Source: JBGPGW01 sp046349515 (GTDB lineage: Bacteria; Pseudomonadota; Alphaproteobacteria; CADEGL01). Taken from it: 64,000 nt of DNA. Below the pieces are notes generated by a model, which was not told the DNA's origin, ran no database searches, and worked only from the letters and a program-made list of their open reading frames with translations. The DNA is taken from assembly GCA_046349515.1 (NCBI GenBank), contig JAXMCE010000007.1, positions 1 to 64,000 on the forward strand, written 5' to 3'. Positions 46,479-54,746 of the stretch are shown here, in pieces. The stretch's first letter is position 1; each line of letters starts with the position of its first letter. Both the position numbers and the translations under genes were made by a program.

Positions 46479-47240
46479 ATGCGATTGATTCAAAAGATCG
46501 AGGCGGACGGTCAGTCGCTGTTCCGGGGGCGCAGCTACTTGCCCCTCCTGGTCCTGCCCTTGGCCGTCCTTGCGATCATCGATGGCTCGGCGTTGGACTC
46601 TGTGCTCGGCGAGCGCGGGGAGCAGCTCTGGCTGTATCTGTGCCTCGTCATTTCGGGCGCGGGCATCGCGATTCGTGCCTTCACGGTGGGCTACGTTCCC
46701 GGCGGAACCTCGGGCCGCACGACCTCAGCCCCCCGCGCTGAGAGCCTCAACACGACGGGCATGTATTCGATCGTGCGCAATCCGCTCTACCTCGGCAACT
46801 TCGTCGTCTATCTCGGCATCGCGCTGGCCACCAAGTCGTGGTGGTTCGTCCTCCTGACGGGCCTCGCTTATTGGCTCTATATCGAGCGCATCATCGCGGC
46901 CGAGGAGGCTTTCCTCGCGACGCGCTTCGGCGAGACATTCGAGCGCTGGGCCGCGCGGACCCCTGTCTTCTTTCCCCGCCTGTCGGCCTGGCAGTCGGCG
47001 GATGCGCGGTTCTCGCTCCGGACTGTGTTGCGGCGCGAATATCCGGGGGTGCTGGCTTGCGCCGCCAGTTTCTTGGCGCTCAGCATCATCGAAGAGGTGA
47101 TCGTCGAGGCCGTGCCGGTGCGGACCTGGTTGACGGAAGGCCGGGTCGTCGTCGTCGTCTTCGTCCTGGCTCTCATCGTCTTTTTCGTCTTGCGGACCCT
47201 CAAGAAGCGCACGCGCCTCCTTCACGTCCCCGGCCGCTAG
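46479..47240 (+). CDS. ICMT/PEMT-like integral membrane methyltransferase
   Basis: A 253-residue membrane protein with about six hydrophobic segments (for example YLPLLVLPLAVLAII, LWLYLCLVISGAGIAIRAF and VVVVVFVLALIVFFVL). The catalytic block GMYSIVRNPLYLGNF followed by EEAFLATRFGETFERWAARTPVFFP (shortened here as RFGETFERW) is the isoprenylcysteine/phospholipid methyltransferase signature. The substrate may be a lipid or modified polysaccharide; not determined. ATG at 46479. Confidence 0.82.
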   Translation: MRLIQKIEADGQSLFRGRSYLPLLVLPLAVLAIIDGSALDSVLGERGEQLWLYLCLVISGAGIAIRAFTVGYVPGGTSGRTTSAPRAESLNTTGMYSIVRNPLYLGNFVVYLGIALATKSWWFVLLTGLAYWLYIERIIAAEEAFLATRFGETFERWAARTPVFFPRLSAWQSADARFSLRTVLRREYPGVLACAASFLALSIIEEVIVEAVPVRTWLTEGRVVVVVFVLALIVFFVLRTLKKRTRLLHVPGR

Positions 47241-47344
47241 GCCGCACGGGCCGGCCGCCGCCCTTCTCCCTTGCAGGCGGCCGGGTGGTGGAGGAACATC
47301 CTCAGGCGTGGCGACAGGCCGAGCGCCAACAAGCCGGGGAGGGG

Positions 47345-48619
47345 ATGATGGCGAAGAAGCGGGGCAAGGCAGCATCGGGGATGACGACCGAGCGGGCGGC
47401 GCGCACGACGCCGGTCACGACCGTCTCCGACACCGAAGCGCGCATCGACATGGTGAAGCTGCGCGCCTATCGCCTGGATCGCGTGCGCGCGGAGCTCAAG
47501 AAGGCCGGCCACGGCGCCGCCGTGTTGTTCGACCCGATCAACATCCGCTACGCGACCGGAAGCCGGAATCATTCCGCCTTCATCATGCACTTCCCGAGCC
47601 GTTACGTGTTCATCGCGACGAACGGGCCGGTCATCCTCTTCGAAGGCAAGGACTACCGCCATGTGGCGGCGGGGCTCGAGACGATCGACGAATTCCGCCC
47701 GCTGGTCTCGCTCAATTTCTTCTATAACGCCCAGCGCCACGAGGAGCAGGCCAAGGTCTTCGCGAAGGAGATCGCGGCGCTCATGAAGAAGCACGCGGGC
47801 CGCAATGGGCGCCTCGCCATCGACAAGCTCGATCCCACGATCGCGGATGCGCTCGCGGCCCAGGGTGTCAAGCTGGCCTATGCGCAGGCACCGCTCGAAC
47901 GCGCCCGCGCCATCAAGAGTGCCGAGGAAATCCTCTGCATGAACGTCGCCATGACGACGGCCGAGGTGGGCATGGCCCGGATGCGCGAGGCGCTTCGGCC
48001 GGGCATCACGGAGAACCAGCTCTGGGCGATCCTCTACGGCACCAACATCGCCATGGGCGGGGAGTGGATCGATGCGCGCCTCATGTCGGCGGGCGACAGG
48101 GCCAATCCCTGGGCGCAGGAATCGAGCGACCGCGTGATCCGCCCGAACGAGCTCGTCGCCTTCGACACCGACATGATCGGGCCGCACGGCTATTGCGCGG
48201 ACATCTCGCGGACCTGGTTCTGCGGGCCGGGCAAGCCGTCGCGGGCCCAGCGCGAACTCTACAAGCTCGCCTATGAGGAAGTGAACCACAACATGGCGCT
48301 CGTGCGCGCGGGCCTCTCCTTCCGCGACTTCACGAAAAAAGCGTTCAAGCCGCCGAAGCAGTACCACGCCAACCGCTACCCCTTCATCTCCCACGGCATC
48401 GGCATGTGCGACGAGTGGCCGGGCATCTACTACCCGCAGGATTTCGCGGCCGGCGGCTATGACGGCGTCATCGAGGAGAACATGACTCTCTGCATCGAGA
48501 GCTACATGGGCGCCGAAGGCGGATACGAGGGCGTCAAGCTCGAGCGCCAGGTCCTCGTGACCAAGACCGGGTGCATCCCGCTCGACAAGTATCCGTTCGA
48601 GGAGGACTTGCTGGCCTGA
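47345..48619 (+). CDS. M24-family metalloenzyme with DddP-type metal ligands (candidate DMSP lyase)
   Basis: A 424-residue M24B (creatinase-fold) protein. DddP of Ruegeria cleaves dimethylsulfoniopropionate to DMS and acrylate; its metal ligands, as I recall them, are D295, D297, D307, H371, E406 and E421. Here FDTDMIG gives D274 and D276, CADISRTW gives D286, SHGIGM gives H350, MTLCIESYM gives E385, and VKLER gives E400. The spacings +2, +12, +76, +111 and +126 match exactly. Y345 and D356 also fall at positions I recall as catalytic Y366 and D377. Standard M24 peptidases have an 11-residue first spacing. The N-terminal ~230 residues are the usual creatinase domain. GGGGAGGGG lies directly before the ATG. 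Confidence 0.62.
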   Translation: MMAKKRGKAASGMTTERAARTTPVTTVSDTEARIDMVKLRAYRLDRVRAELKKAGHGAAVLFDPINIRYATGSRNHSAFIMHFPSRYVFIATNGPVILFEGKDYRHVAAGLETIDEFRPLVSLNFFYNAQRHEEQAKVFAKEIAALMKKHAGRNGRLAIDKLDPTIADALAAQGVKLAYAQAPLERARAIKSAEEILCMNVAMTTAEVGMARMREALRPGITENQLWAILYGTNIAMGGEWIDARLMSAGDRANPWAQESSDRVIRPNELVAFDTDMIGPHGYCADISRTWFCGPGKPSRAQRELYKLAYEEVNHNMALVRAGLSFRDFTKKAFKPPKQYHANRYPFISHGIGMCDEWPGIYYPQDFAAGGYDGVIEENMTLCIESYMGAEGGYEGVKLERQVLVTKTGCIPLDKYPFEEDLLA

Positions 48620-48653
48620 ACGGGCAGAGGTGCGGCGCCAAGGGGGAACCATC

Positions 48654-49538
48654 ATGACCATCGCCTTCATCGGTCTCGGCAACATCGGCTTTCCCATGGC
48701 GCAGAATCTGGTCGCGGCCGGATTCCCGCTCGTGCTCCACGATCTCGTGCGCGAGAAGGCAGCGCCGCTTCTCGCAAAGGGCGCGCGCTGGGCCGACAGC
48801 CCCGCCGCGGCCGCGGCCGAGGCCGACGTCGTCATCACCTCGCTTCCCGGTCCGCCCGAGGTGCGCACGGTCATGGAAGGGGCGAAGGGCGTGCTCGAGA
48901 CGCTCAAGCGCGGCGCCACCTGGATCGAGATGAGCACGACCGACATCGACCAGCTTCGCCGGCTCGATGCCGCCGTCAGCGCGCGCGGGGCGATGACGCT
49001 CGAATGTCCCGTCACGGGCGGGGTCAAGAACGCGTATAAGGGCAAGATCACGATCTTCGCCGCGGGCGAGCGCGCGGTGTTCGATGCGTGCCGCTCGGTT
49101 CTTTCCGGGATCTGCGAGAATCACATCTTCTTGGGGCCCCTGGGTGCCGCCCTCACGGCCAAGCTCATCACCAACATGCTGTGTTTCGTCCACGAGTTGG
49201 CCTTGGCCGAAGGCCTCATGATCGGCAAGCGCGCGGGGCTCGAGCTTCGGGCGCTCACCGAGGCCATCAATTCGAGCTACGGCGGCAGCTTCGTCTCCGA
49301 GGTCGATGCGCCCAAGATCTTCGATGGCTCCTACAACACGACCTTCTCGATCGCGCTTGCCTGCAAGGACATGCGCTTGACGCTCGATCTCGGCAAGACG
49401 CTCGGCCTGCCGCTCGACCTCGCGCGCTTCGTCGGCGCCTGGATGGAGCGCGCGCGCAAAGACTACGGCGATGGCGCCGATTGCCTGGCCTCGGTCCAGC
49501 TCCTCGAGAAGACGACGGGTGTGTCGCTTCGGCCCTGA
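48654..49538 (+). CDS. NAD(P)-dependent 3-hydroxyisobutyrate dehydrogenase-like protein, copy C
   Basis: Beta-hydroxyacid dehydrogenase of 294 residues with IAFIGLGNIGFPMA, the substrate site CPVTGGVKNAYKG and the catalytic Lys in ALTAKLITNMLC. It lies 34 bases after the DddP-like gene with AGGGGGAA upstream, so the two are probably one operon. If the neighbour made acrylate, a 3-hydroxypropionate dehydrogenase would be a logical downstream step, and this family contains such enzymes; that link is inference. The two copies at 21-22.8 kb are more similar to each other than to this one. Confidence 0.85.
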   Translation: MTIAFIGLGNIGFPMAQNLVAAGFPLVLHDLVREKAAPLLAKGARWADSPAAAAAEADVVITSLPGPPEVRTVMEGAKGVLETLKRGATWIEMSTTDIDQLRRLDAAVSARGAMTLECPVTGGVKNAYKGKITIFAAGERAVFDACRSVLSGICENHIFLGPLGAALTAKLITNMLCFVHELALAEGLMIGKRAGLELRALTEAINSSYGGSFVSEVDAPKIFDGSYNTTFSIALACKDMRLTLDLGKTLGLPLDLARFVGAWMERARKDYGDGADCLASVQLLEKTTGVSLRP

Positions 49539-49577
49539 AGCCGTCCGGCGTTCGGTGAAGCCGCTACCGCGATCGAC

Positions 49578-50159
49578 TTAGAACGACGAGTGGGGCTCCT
49601 TGAGGAACTCCGCCTCCTCGGGCGTCGTCTCGCGGCCGAGGATCGCGTTCCGGTGAGGGAATCGTCCGAAGCGGTCGACGATCTCCCAGTGACGGTGGAT
49701 GAAGAATTTCGTTCGCTCGAAGGTCGGGCTGTCGCTCATCCGCTCGACGAGTTCGAGCGAGCGGCGCTGTACCACGACATCCTCGCTGTGCTCGAACGGC
49801 GTGTAGAAGAATGTGCGCGGCACGTGGTGGACCAGCCGGTCGAATCCCCGCGCGACCGCGCGTTCGGCGGCGGCGAGCGCCTTGTCGTCGGTCGCGTACA
49901 TGCGCGGTGTGCCGCGGAACATGTTGCGCGGCAACTGGTCGAGAAGGATGAGGACGGCGAGGGCGTGGAAAGGCGAAGTGGCGAGCGAATCGAACTGTCC
50001 GGCCGCGGCCGCCTCATGATGGGCGAGGAAGCGTTCTCGCAGCTCGTCATCGAAGGCCGGTGTCGACTTGAACCAGACCTCGCGATAGGCGTAGCCGCCC
50101 GCGCCGTTGGGCACGCCGAGCCAGAAGTCGAGCACGTCCTCGAGCGCGTCCTTCGTCAT
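49578..50159 (-). CDS. DUF924 family protein
   Basis: A 193-residue protein with the DUF924 pattern: DVLDFWLG at the start, LAVLILLDQLPRNMFRGTPRMYATD, FFYTPFEHSEDV, and NAILGRETTPEEAEFL near the end. Structures of this family are all-helical with a TPR-like fold, but no activity is established. The start at 50159 is the only ATG fitting the family start. It lies 29 bases downstream of the polysaccharide deacetylase gene on the same strand. Confidence 0.87.
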   Translation of the reverse strand: MTKDALEDVLDFWLGVPNGAGGYAYREVWFKSTPAFDDELRERFLAHHEAAAAGQFDSLATSPFHALAVLILLDQLPRNMFRGTPRMYATDDKALAAAERAVARGFDRLVHHVPRTFFYTPFEHSEDVVVQRRSLELVERMSDSPTFERTKFFIHRHWEIVDRFGRFPHRNAILGRETTPEEAEFLKEPHSSF

Positions 50160-50188
50160 GGCGATGGTGGTTCTCTCTCGCCCGATCG

Positions 50189-51142
50189 TCAGCGCTTGCG
50201 GCGTCGCGCCGCGGGCTTCTTCGCGGCACGACGTCGCGGCTTGCCGTCCGGCTTGAGCTCGGGAATCGGTCCGTCGTAGTAGGGCAGGCGGTCGATCCGC
50301 GGCGTCCAGCGTCCCGAATCGACGAGGCTCCGCACATGGGTCGCAATCTCCTCCATGCGCGCGAACCACACGCCGCCCTTCGACTGCATGTGGGTGATGA
50401 GGCTCTCGATCGCGTGACAGCGCGCGAGGCGGCCGCTCACATGCGGGTGCCAGACCGAGACCCAGAGCCCGCCATAATTCCACGCGGCCTCGAACTCGGC
50501 GGTGAACACTTCCATCGCGCGCGCGGGCGCCGAGATGGGCATGAAGTAGTTGAAGTCGCGCCAGTTCATGTAGTGCGGCCAGTCGTCCATGCCGTGCGCC
50601 GTCGGGATCTCGACGAGCGTGCGGTTGCCGTAGGTGAGGAGATAGGGCACGTCGTCGCCGAAGAGGGAGGATTCGTATTCGAACCCCTCGTCGATCAGGT
50701 AGCGGATCGTGTTCTTCGACACGCCCCAGGACGGAGCACGGTAGCCGCGCGGGCGCCGGCCCGAGACGCGCTTGATGATATCGATGCCGAGGCCCATGGC
50801 CTCGCGCTCCTCCGCCGGCGTGAGATTGACCGGATTGTGGTGGAGGTAGCCGTGGTGGGCGAGCTCATGCCCGCCCTCGAGAATCGCCTCGACCGCTGCG
50901 GGGTAGCGCTCGATCACCCAGCCGGGCGTGAAGAAGGTCGAAGGGATCTCCGTCCGCTGGAACAGCTCGACGAGGCGCGGCACGGCGACCTCCGGCCCAT
51001 AGCGCGCGATCGAGAGAGAGTGGAGGCGGTTGTCCGCGTCTTGCGGATAGGCCAGGTGGACATAGCTGTCGGCGTCGAGGTCGAAACTGAAGCACACCGC
51101 GCAGCGCGCGCCGTTCGGCCAGGGAATGGGATTGCGGATCAT
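50189..51142 (-). CDS. Polysaccharide deacetylase family protein
   Basis: A 317-residue NodB-fold protein (carbohydrate esterase family 4/cyclic-imidase-like). FSFDLDADSY carries the first acidic metal/catalytic positions, and HELAHHGYLHHNP carries the His pair. A further RAPSWG block matches the Arg site. Members remove N-acetyl groups from glycans, but this size and the FDLDADSY motif also occur in PuuE-type allantoinases that open hydantoin-type rings, which would fit the nitrogen-compound theme. A basic C-terminal tail ends the protein. Confidence 0.83.
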   Translation of the reverse strand: MIRNPIPWPNGARCAVCFSFDLDADSYVHLAYPQDADNRLHSLSIARYGPEVAVPRLVELFQRTEIPSTFFTPGWVIERYPAAVEAILEGGHELAHHGYLHHNPVNLTPAEEREAMGLGIDIIKRVSGRRPRGYRAPSWGVSKNTIRYLIDEGFEYESSLFGDDVPYLLTYGNRTLVEIPTAHGMDDWPHYMNWRDFNYFMPISAPARAMEVFTAEFEAAWNYGGLWVSVWHPHVSGRLARCHAIESLITHMQSKGGVWFARMEEIATHVRSLVDSGRWTPRIDRLPYYDGPIPELKPDGKPRRRAAKKPAARRRKR

Positions 51143-51256
51143 CGATTCCTCGTGCGTTCGCTCAGGCCTTGGGCGCGGCGATCATAAAGCCGTCGGCGAG
51201 TGCCAAGCAATTCGTGAATTCCGCGAGAGTGCGCCGCGACGAAACTCTGAGATTCT

Positions 51257-52444
51257 CTATTCGGCTGTCACCGTGGCTCGATCCGATCGTGGGGATGCGC
51301 CGACACGGAGAATGATGATCCCGAGGATGGCCGAGGCGCAGGATCCGAACAGGACGCCCAATCGCATCAGGGCGGCCAAGGACGAGTCTTCGAAAGCCAG
51401 CGAGCCGATGAAAAGACTCATGGTGAAGCCGATGCCGCAGATGACGCTCATGCCGTAGATTTGACGCCAGCTGGCGTCCGAGGGACGTGTGGCCAGGCCC
51501 AGCGAGACGGCAAAGGCGATGGATAGGAAGATGCCGATCTGCTTGCCGAGAAACAGCCCCGCTGCGATGCCGAGCGGGATCGGCTGACGAAGATTCTCGA
51601 TCGTGACGCCGTCGAATGACAACCCGGCATTGGCGAAACCGAAAAGGGGCACGATGCCGAACGCGACCCACGGATGAAGCGCGCGCTCGATCGCGCGAAG
51701 CGGTGAAGGGCCGCGCGTCGTGCGGAGAGGGACGAACAGGGCGAGCGCGACGCCGGCCAGCGTCGCATGGACACCCGATTCGAGCACGCTCAGCCATAGC
51801 GCGGTGCCCACCACGAGGTAGGGAGCGATCGTCCGAACGCCGGAGAGATTGAGCGCTGCGAGCACGGCCATGGCCGCGCCGGCGAGGCCAAGGGCCGCCC
51901 ATGACAAGTCCGCCGTGTAGAACGCGGCGATGATGACGATGGCGCCCAGATCGTCGAAGATCGCAATCGCCGTCAAGAGAACCTTGAGCGATGTCGGGAC
52001 ACTTCGGCCTGCAAGCAAGAGCACGCCGAGGGCAAAAGCGATGTCGGTCGCCGAAGCGATCGCCCAACCGCGAAGCGCCATCGCTTCGCCGCTGTTGATC
52101 AGGGCATAGAGGCCGGCCGGCACGGCCATCCCGGCGATCGCGGCCACGGCCGGTAACTGGGCCTGCTTCACGGTCGATAGCTCTCCCTCGACGACCTCGC
52201 GCTTGATCTCGAGGCCCACCAGGAGAAAAAAGACGGCCATCAACAGCTCGTTGATCCACAGAACGATCGATTTCGACAAACCGTAACGGCCGATCTGGAG
52301 AGAGACGTCGAGATTGAGCGTGTCGTGATAGAGCGCCGCCAGGGGCGAGTTGGCGATGACGAGCGCCAACGCGGCGGCGACCATGAGGGCGAGACCCCCG
52401 GCCCGTTCCCATTTAAGAAATGTACGGATCATTCTCGCCGGCAT
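51257..52444 (-). CDS. nhaA: Na+/H+ antiporter NhaA
   Basis: Twelve-helix inner-membrane antiporter of 395 residues exporting Na+ in exchange for protons, important for salt and alkaline tolerance. The ion-binding Asp pair is in AIFDDLGAIVII and the helix-IV Asp in SATDIAFALGVL; LLVGLEIKREVVEGEL and YGMSVICGIGFTMSLF are diagnostic. ATG at 52444 with an alternative at 52432. Its function fits the osmotic-stress genes elsewhere. It is divergent from the Tad-type genes. Confidence 0.95.
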   Translation of the reverse strand: MPARMIRTFLKWERAGGLALMVAAALALVIANSPLAALYHDTLNLDVSLQIGRYGLSKSIVLWINELLMAVFFLLVGLEIKREVVEGELSTVKQAQLPAVAAIAGMAVPAGLYALINSGEAMALRGWAIASATDIAFALGVLLLAGRSVPTSLKVLLTAIAIFDDLGAIVIIAAFYTADLSWAALGLAGAAMAVLAALNLSGVRTIAPYLVVGTALWLSVLESGVHATLAGVALALFVPLRTTRGPSPLRAIERALHPWVAFGIVPLFGFANAGLSFDGVTIENLRQPIPLGIAAGLFLGKQIGIFLSIAFAVSLGLATRPSDASWRQIYGMSVICGIGFTMSLFIGSLAFEDSSLAALMRLGVLFGSCASAILGIIILRVGASPRSDRATVTAE

Positions 52445-52766
52445 GAATCGTCGTGGGTTGACGAGAGAAGGTCATGCGATGGCAGACGAATAAAAAAATT
52501 TTTCTGACGACGAGATTTCATCTGCTGGCGGTCAAATTTTTGTCTTGCTTGGACTCTCATGGTTAACGTCATGCGCGCGCTGAGTCACGCGTCAATCGTT
52601 AATTTACTTTCTGTTTACCAATCAGCGTAACACTCGGAGCGAGAAGACCAATTCGGCGCGAAGGATGACTCTGAGCAAGCCGAAAGTATTAACGGGGAAG
52701 TTCCGGTCGAAGGTCGGCAAGGCTATCTGCGCGGCGCATCGATCGACCGCGGAACGGAAAGCGGTA
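52445..52766. other. Divergent promoter region of nhaA and the Tad-type genes
   Basis: About 320 bases without a confident gene, including unusually AT-rich stretches (AAAAAAATTTTT near 52494-52505 and TTAATTTACTTTCTGTTTACC near 52600, the latter given in part). These are likely promoters for the leftward antiporter and rightward Tad-type genes. An upstream ATG at 52665 could extend the TadE-like protein by 34 residues. Confidence 0.45.
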
Positions 52767-53249
52767 ATGAGGGGACTCATCATCCGCACGATCGTTGAGA
52801 GAATTTCGCCTTGGCTCGCGCGTGCCATGTGCGAGCGCTCGGGCGCGGCCGCGGTCGAGTTCGCGATCGTGGCGCCGATGCTGCTTCTGGTGCTGACGGG
52901 CATCGTCCAGTTCGGCCTCACCTTCAATAACTACATCGAGCTCACCAATGCCGTTCGCGTCGGCGGACGTCAATTCGCGATCAGCCGATCGAGCTCGACG
53001 CCGTGGTCGACCTCGAAGACGGCGCTCACTTCCTCCGCCGTCAATTTGGACGCGACCAAGATCACGGTGACCTTCAAGGTCAACAACACCACCTGCACGA
53101 GCAATTCGAGCTGCCAGACGGCGCTCGCCGCGGCTCCCGGCGGCTCGGCCAGCGTCAGCGCGACCTATCCTTGCGACCTCACGATCATGGGCATCGATTT
53201 CCATCCGAGCTGCACTCTCTCCTCTCAGAACACGGAGTACATAGAATGA
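52767..53249 (+). CDS. TadE-like pilus assembly protein
   Basis: A 160-residue pseudopilin-like protein. ERSGAAAVEFAIVAPMLLLVLTGIVQFG is the TadE signature: a short basic stretch with a Glu in the hydrophobic segment (AAVEFAIVAP), followed by one transmembrane helix. The rest is periplasmic and has Cys residues in TTCTSNSSCQTAL, PCDL and SCTL that may form disulfides. The ATG at 52767 fits family length; a start at 52665 is possible. Its stop overlaps the start of the next gene (ATGA). No TadABCZ, RcpA or Flp gene is in the window. Confidence 0.82.
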   Translation: MRGLIIRTIVERISPWLARAMCERSGAAAVEFAIVAPMLLLVLTGIVQFGLTFNNYIELTNAVRVGGRQFAISRSSSTPWSTSKTALTSSAVNLDATKITVTFKVNNTTCTSNSSCQTALAAAPGGSASVSATYPCDLTIMGIDFHPSCTLSSQNTEYIE

Positions 53250-54574
53250 GACGGTCCATCGCGAAGAACCTCTCCTTCGTTCGCCGATTCTGGAGCGCCC
53301 GCAGCGGCGCGACCGCCGTGCTTGCGGCGGTGACCGTGCCGATGGTCGTCGGGTTCGCCGGTGTCGCAGTCGATGTCGGCCACGTGCTTCAGGTCCAGAG
53401 CGCGCTCCAATCCTCGACGGACGCCGCCGCGCTCGCCGGCGCCAACAACGTCTATCTGAGCACGGCCGTGGCGACGGCGCAGTCCTACAGCAGCGCGAGC
53501 GGCGGGAAGAACGCGATCAATGGCGTCACCGTGACGATGCCGAGCGGCTATCCGAAGCTGAAATGCCTGAGCTCGACCGGCGTGCCGTGCAGCGGACCTG
53601 GCACGGCGAACGCCATCCAGGTCAAGCAGCAGGCCACGGTGCCCATGTGGTTCGCCCAGATCGTGGGCGTCCCGTCGATGACCGTGACGGCGACGGCGAC
53701 TGCCGCCGCCGTCGGCGGCCAGCCCATTCCGCTCGATGTGATGATCGTCCTCGACACGACGGCGTCCATGAACACGTCGGATCCGAATTGCGGAATCGCG
53801 GGCGCTACGCGCCTTGGCTGCGCGCTCACCGGCGCGCGGACGCTTCTCAATGAGCTTGCGCCGTCTGGCGACTATGTCGGGCTCATGGTATTCCCCGGCA
53901 TCGCCAACGCGTCGCAAGCCTCGCTCGACTACGATTGCAGCAGCAGCACGCAGCCGACGATCGTGTCGTACAGGAACTCGCCCGTCTATCAGCTCCTCGG
54001 CCTATCGAACAACTTCAAGACCTCAAATTCGGCGACCTCCCTCGACACCACGTCCAATCTCGTGAAAGCGCTCAAAGGCGGTGCCTCGGGCTGCACGGCG
54101 GGCCTGTCGGCCGTAGGCGGCGTCGGCACCTACTATTCCGACGCGATCACGGCGGCCAAGACTGCGCTCCAGACGAACGGTCGGGCCAACATCCAGAAGG
54201 TGATCATCTTCTTGAGCGACGGCGATGCCAACGCCAGCAGCAGCAACATGCCGACCGGCAAGGCGACAAACCAGTGCCATCAGGCGATCACGGCTGCCCA
54301 GGCGGCGACGACCGCCGGCATGTGGGTCTATACGATCGCCTACGGTGCCTCGACCTCGACGACGGGAAGCTGCGGGACCGATTCACCGCATATTTCGGCC
54401 TGCTCGACTCTCCAACAGATGGCGACCAGTTCCCGCTATTTCTATTCGGACGGGACGGGCCACACAGGCGCGTGCAACTCCTCGGCCAATCCCATCTCCA
54501 ACCTTGTCTCGATCTTCCAGAATATCGGCGTGACGCTCCAGGCGCCGCGCCTCGTCCCGGACAGCACGACATAG
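53246..54574 (+). CDS. TadG-like protein with von Willebrand factor A domain
   Basis: A 442-residue protein. The N-terminal RSGATAVLAAVTVPMVVGFAGVAVDVGHVLQ is the TadG-type pseudopilin region (shown here as AVTVPMVVGFAGVAVDVG). From about residue 165 a vWA domain follows: VMIVLDTTASMN holds the MIDAS-like DxTxS site, and IIFLSDGDAN a downstream Asp. Several Cys pairs suggest disulfides outside the membrane. TadG-type proteins take part in Tad pilus surface assembly, and the vWA domain can bind metal and ligands. Start ATG overlaps the TadE-like stop by 4 bases, so translation is coupled. Confidence 0.85.
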   Translation: MRRSIAKNLSFVRRFWSARSGATAVLAAVTVPMVVGFAGVAVDVGHVLQVQSALQSSTDAAALAGANNVYLSTAVATAQSYSSASGGKNAINGVTVTMPSGYPKLKCLSSTGVPCSGPGTANAIQVKQQATVPMWFAQIVGVPSMTVTATATAAAVGGQPIPLDVMIVLDTTASMNTSDPNCGIAGATRLGCALTGARTLLNELAPSGDYVGLMVFPGIANASQASLDYDCSSSTQPTIVSYRNSPVYQLLGLSNNFKTSNSATSLDTTSNLVKALKGGASGCTAGLSAVGGVGTYYSDAITAAKTALQTNGRANIQKVIIFLSDGDANASSSNMPTGKATNQCHQAITAAQAATTAGMWVYTIAYGASTSTTGSCGTDSPHISACSTLQQMATSSRYFYSDGTGHTGACNSSANPISNLVSIFQNIGVTLQAPRLVPDSTT

Positions 54575-54746
54575 GAGGCGAATCGGGAGTACGGCCGCCC
54601 GTCCATTAAACAATCATCACAGCAATGTCACAAAGCCGCGTTCCCGGCCTCATGCCATACTTCCGGCGATCTGCCTGCGTTGGTCCGGCCCGCCGCGCAC
54701 GGAGCAGAGAGGAGACGTTCGCGTCCAAGTTATAAGGAGCTTTGTG

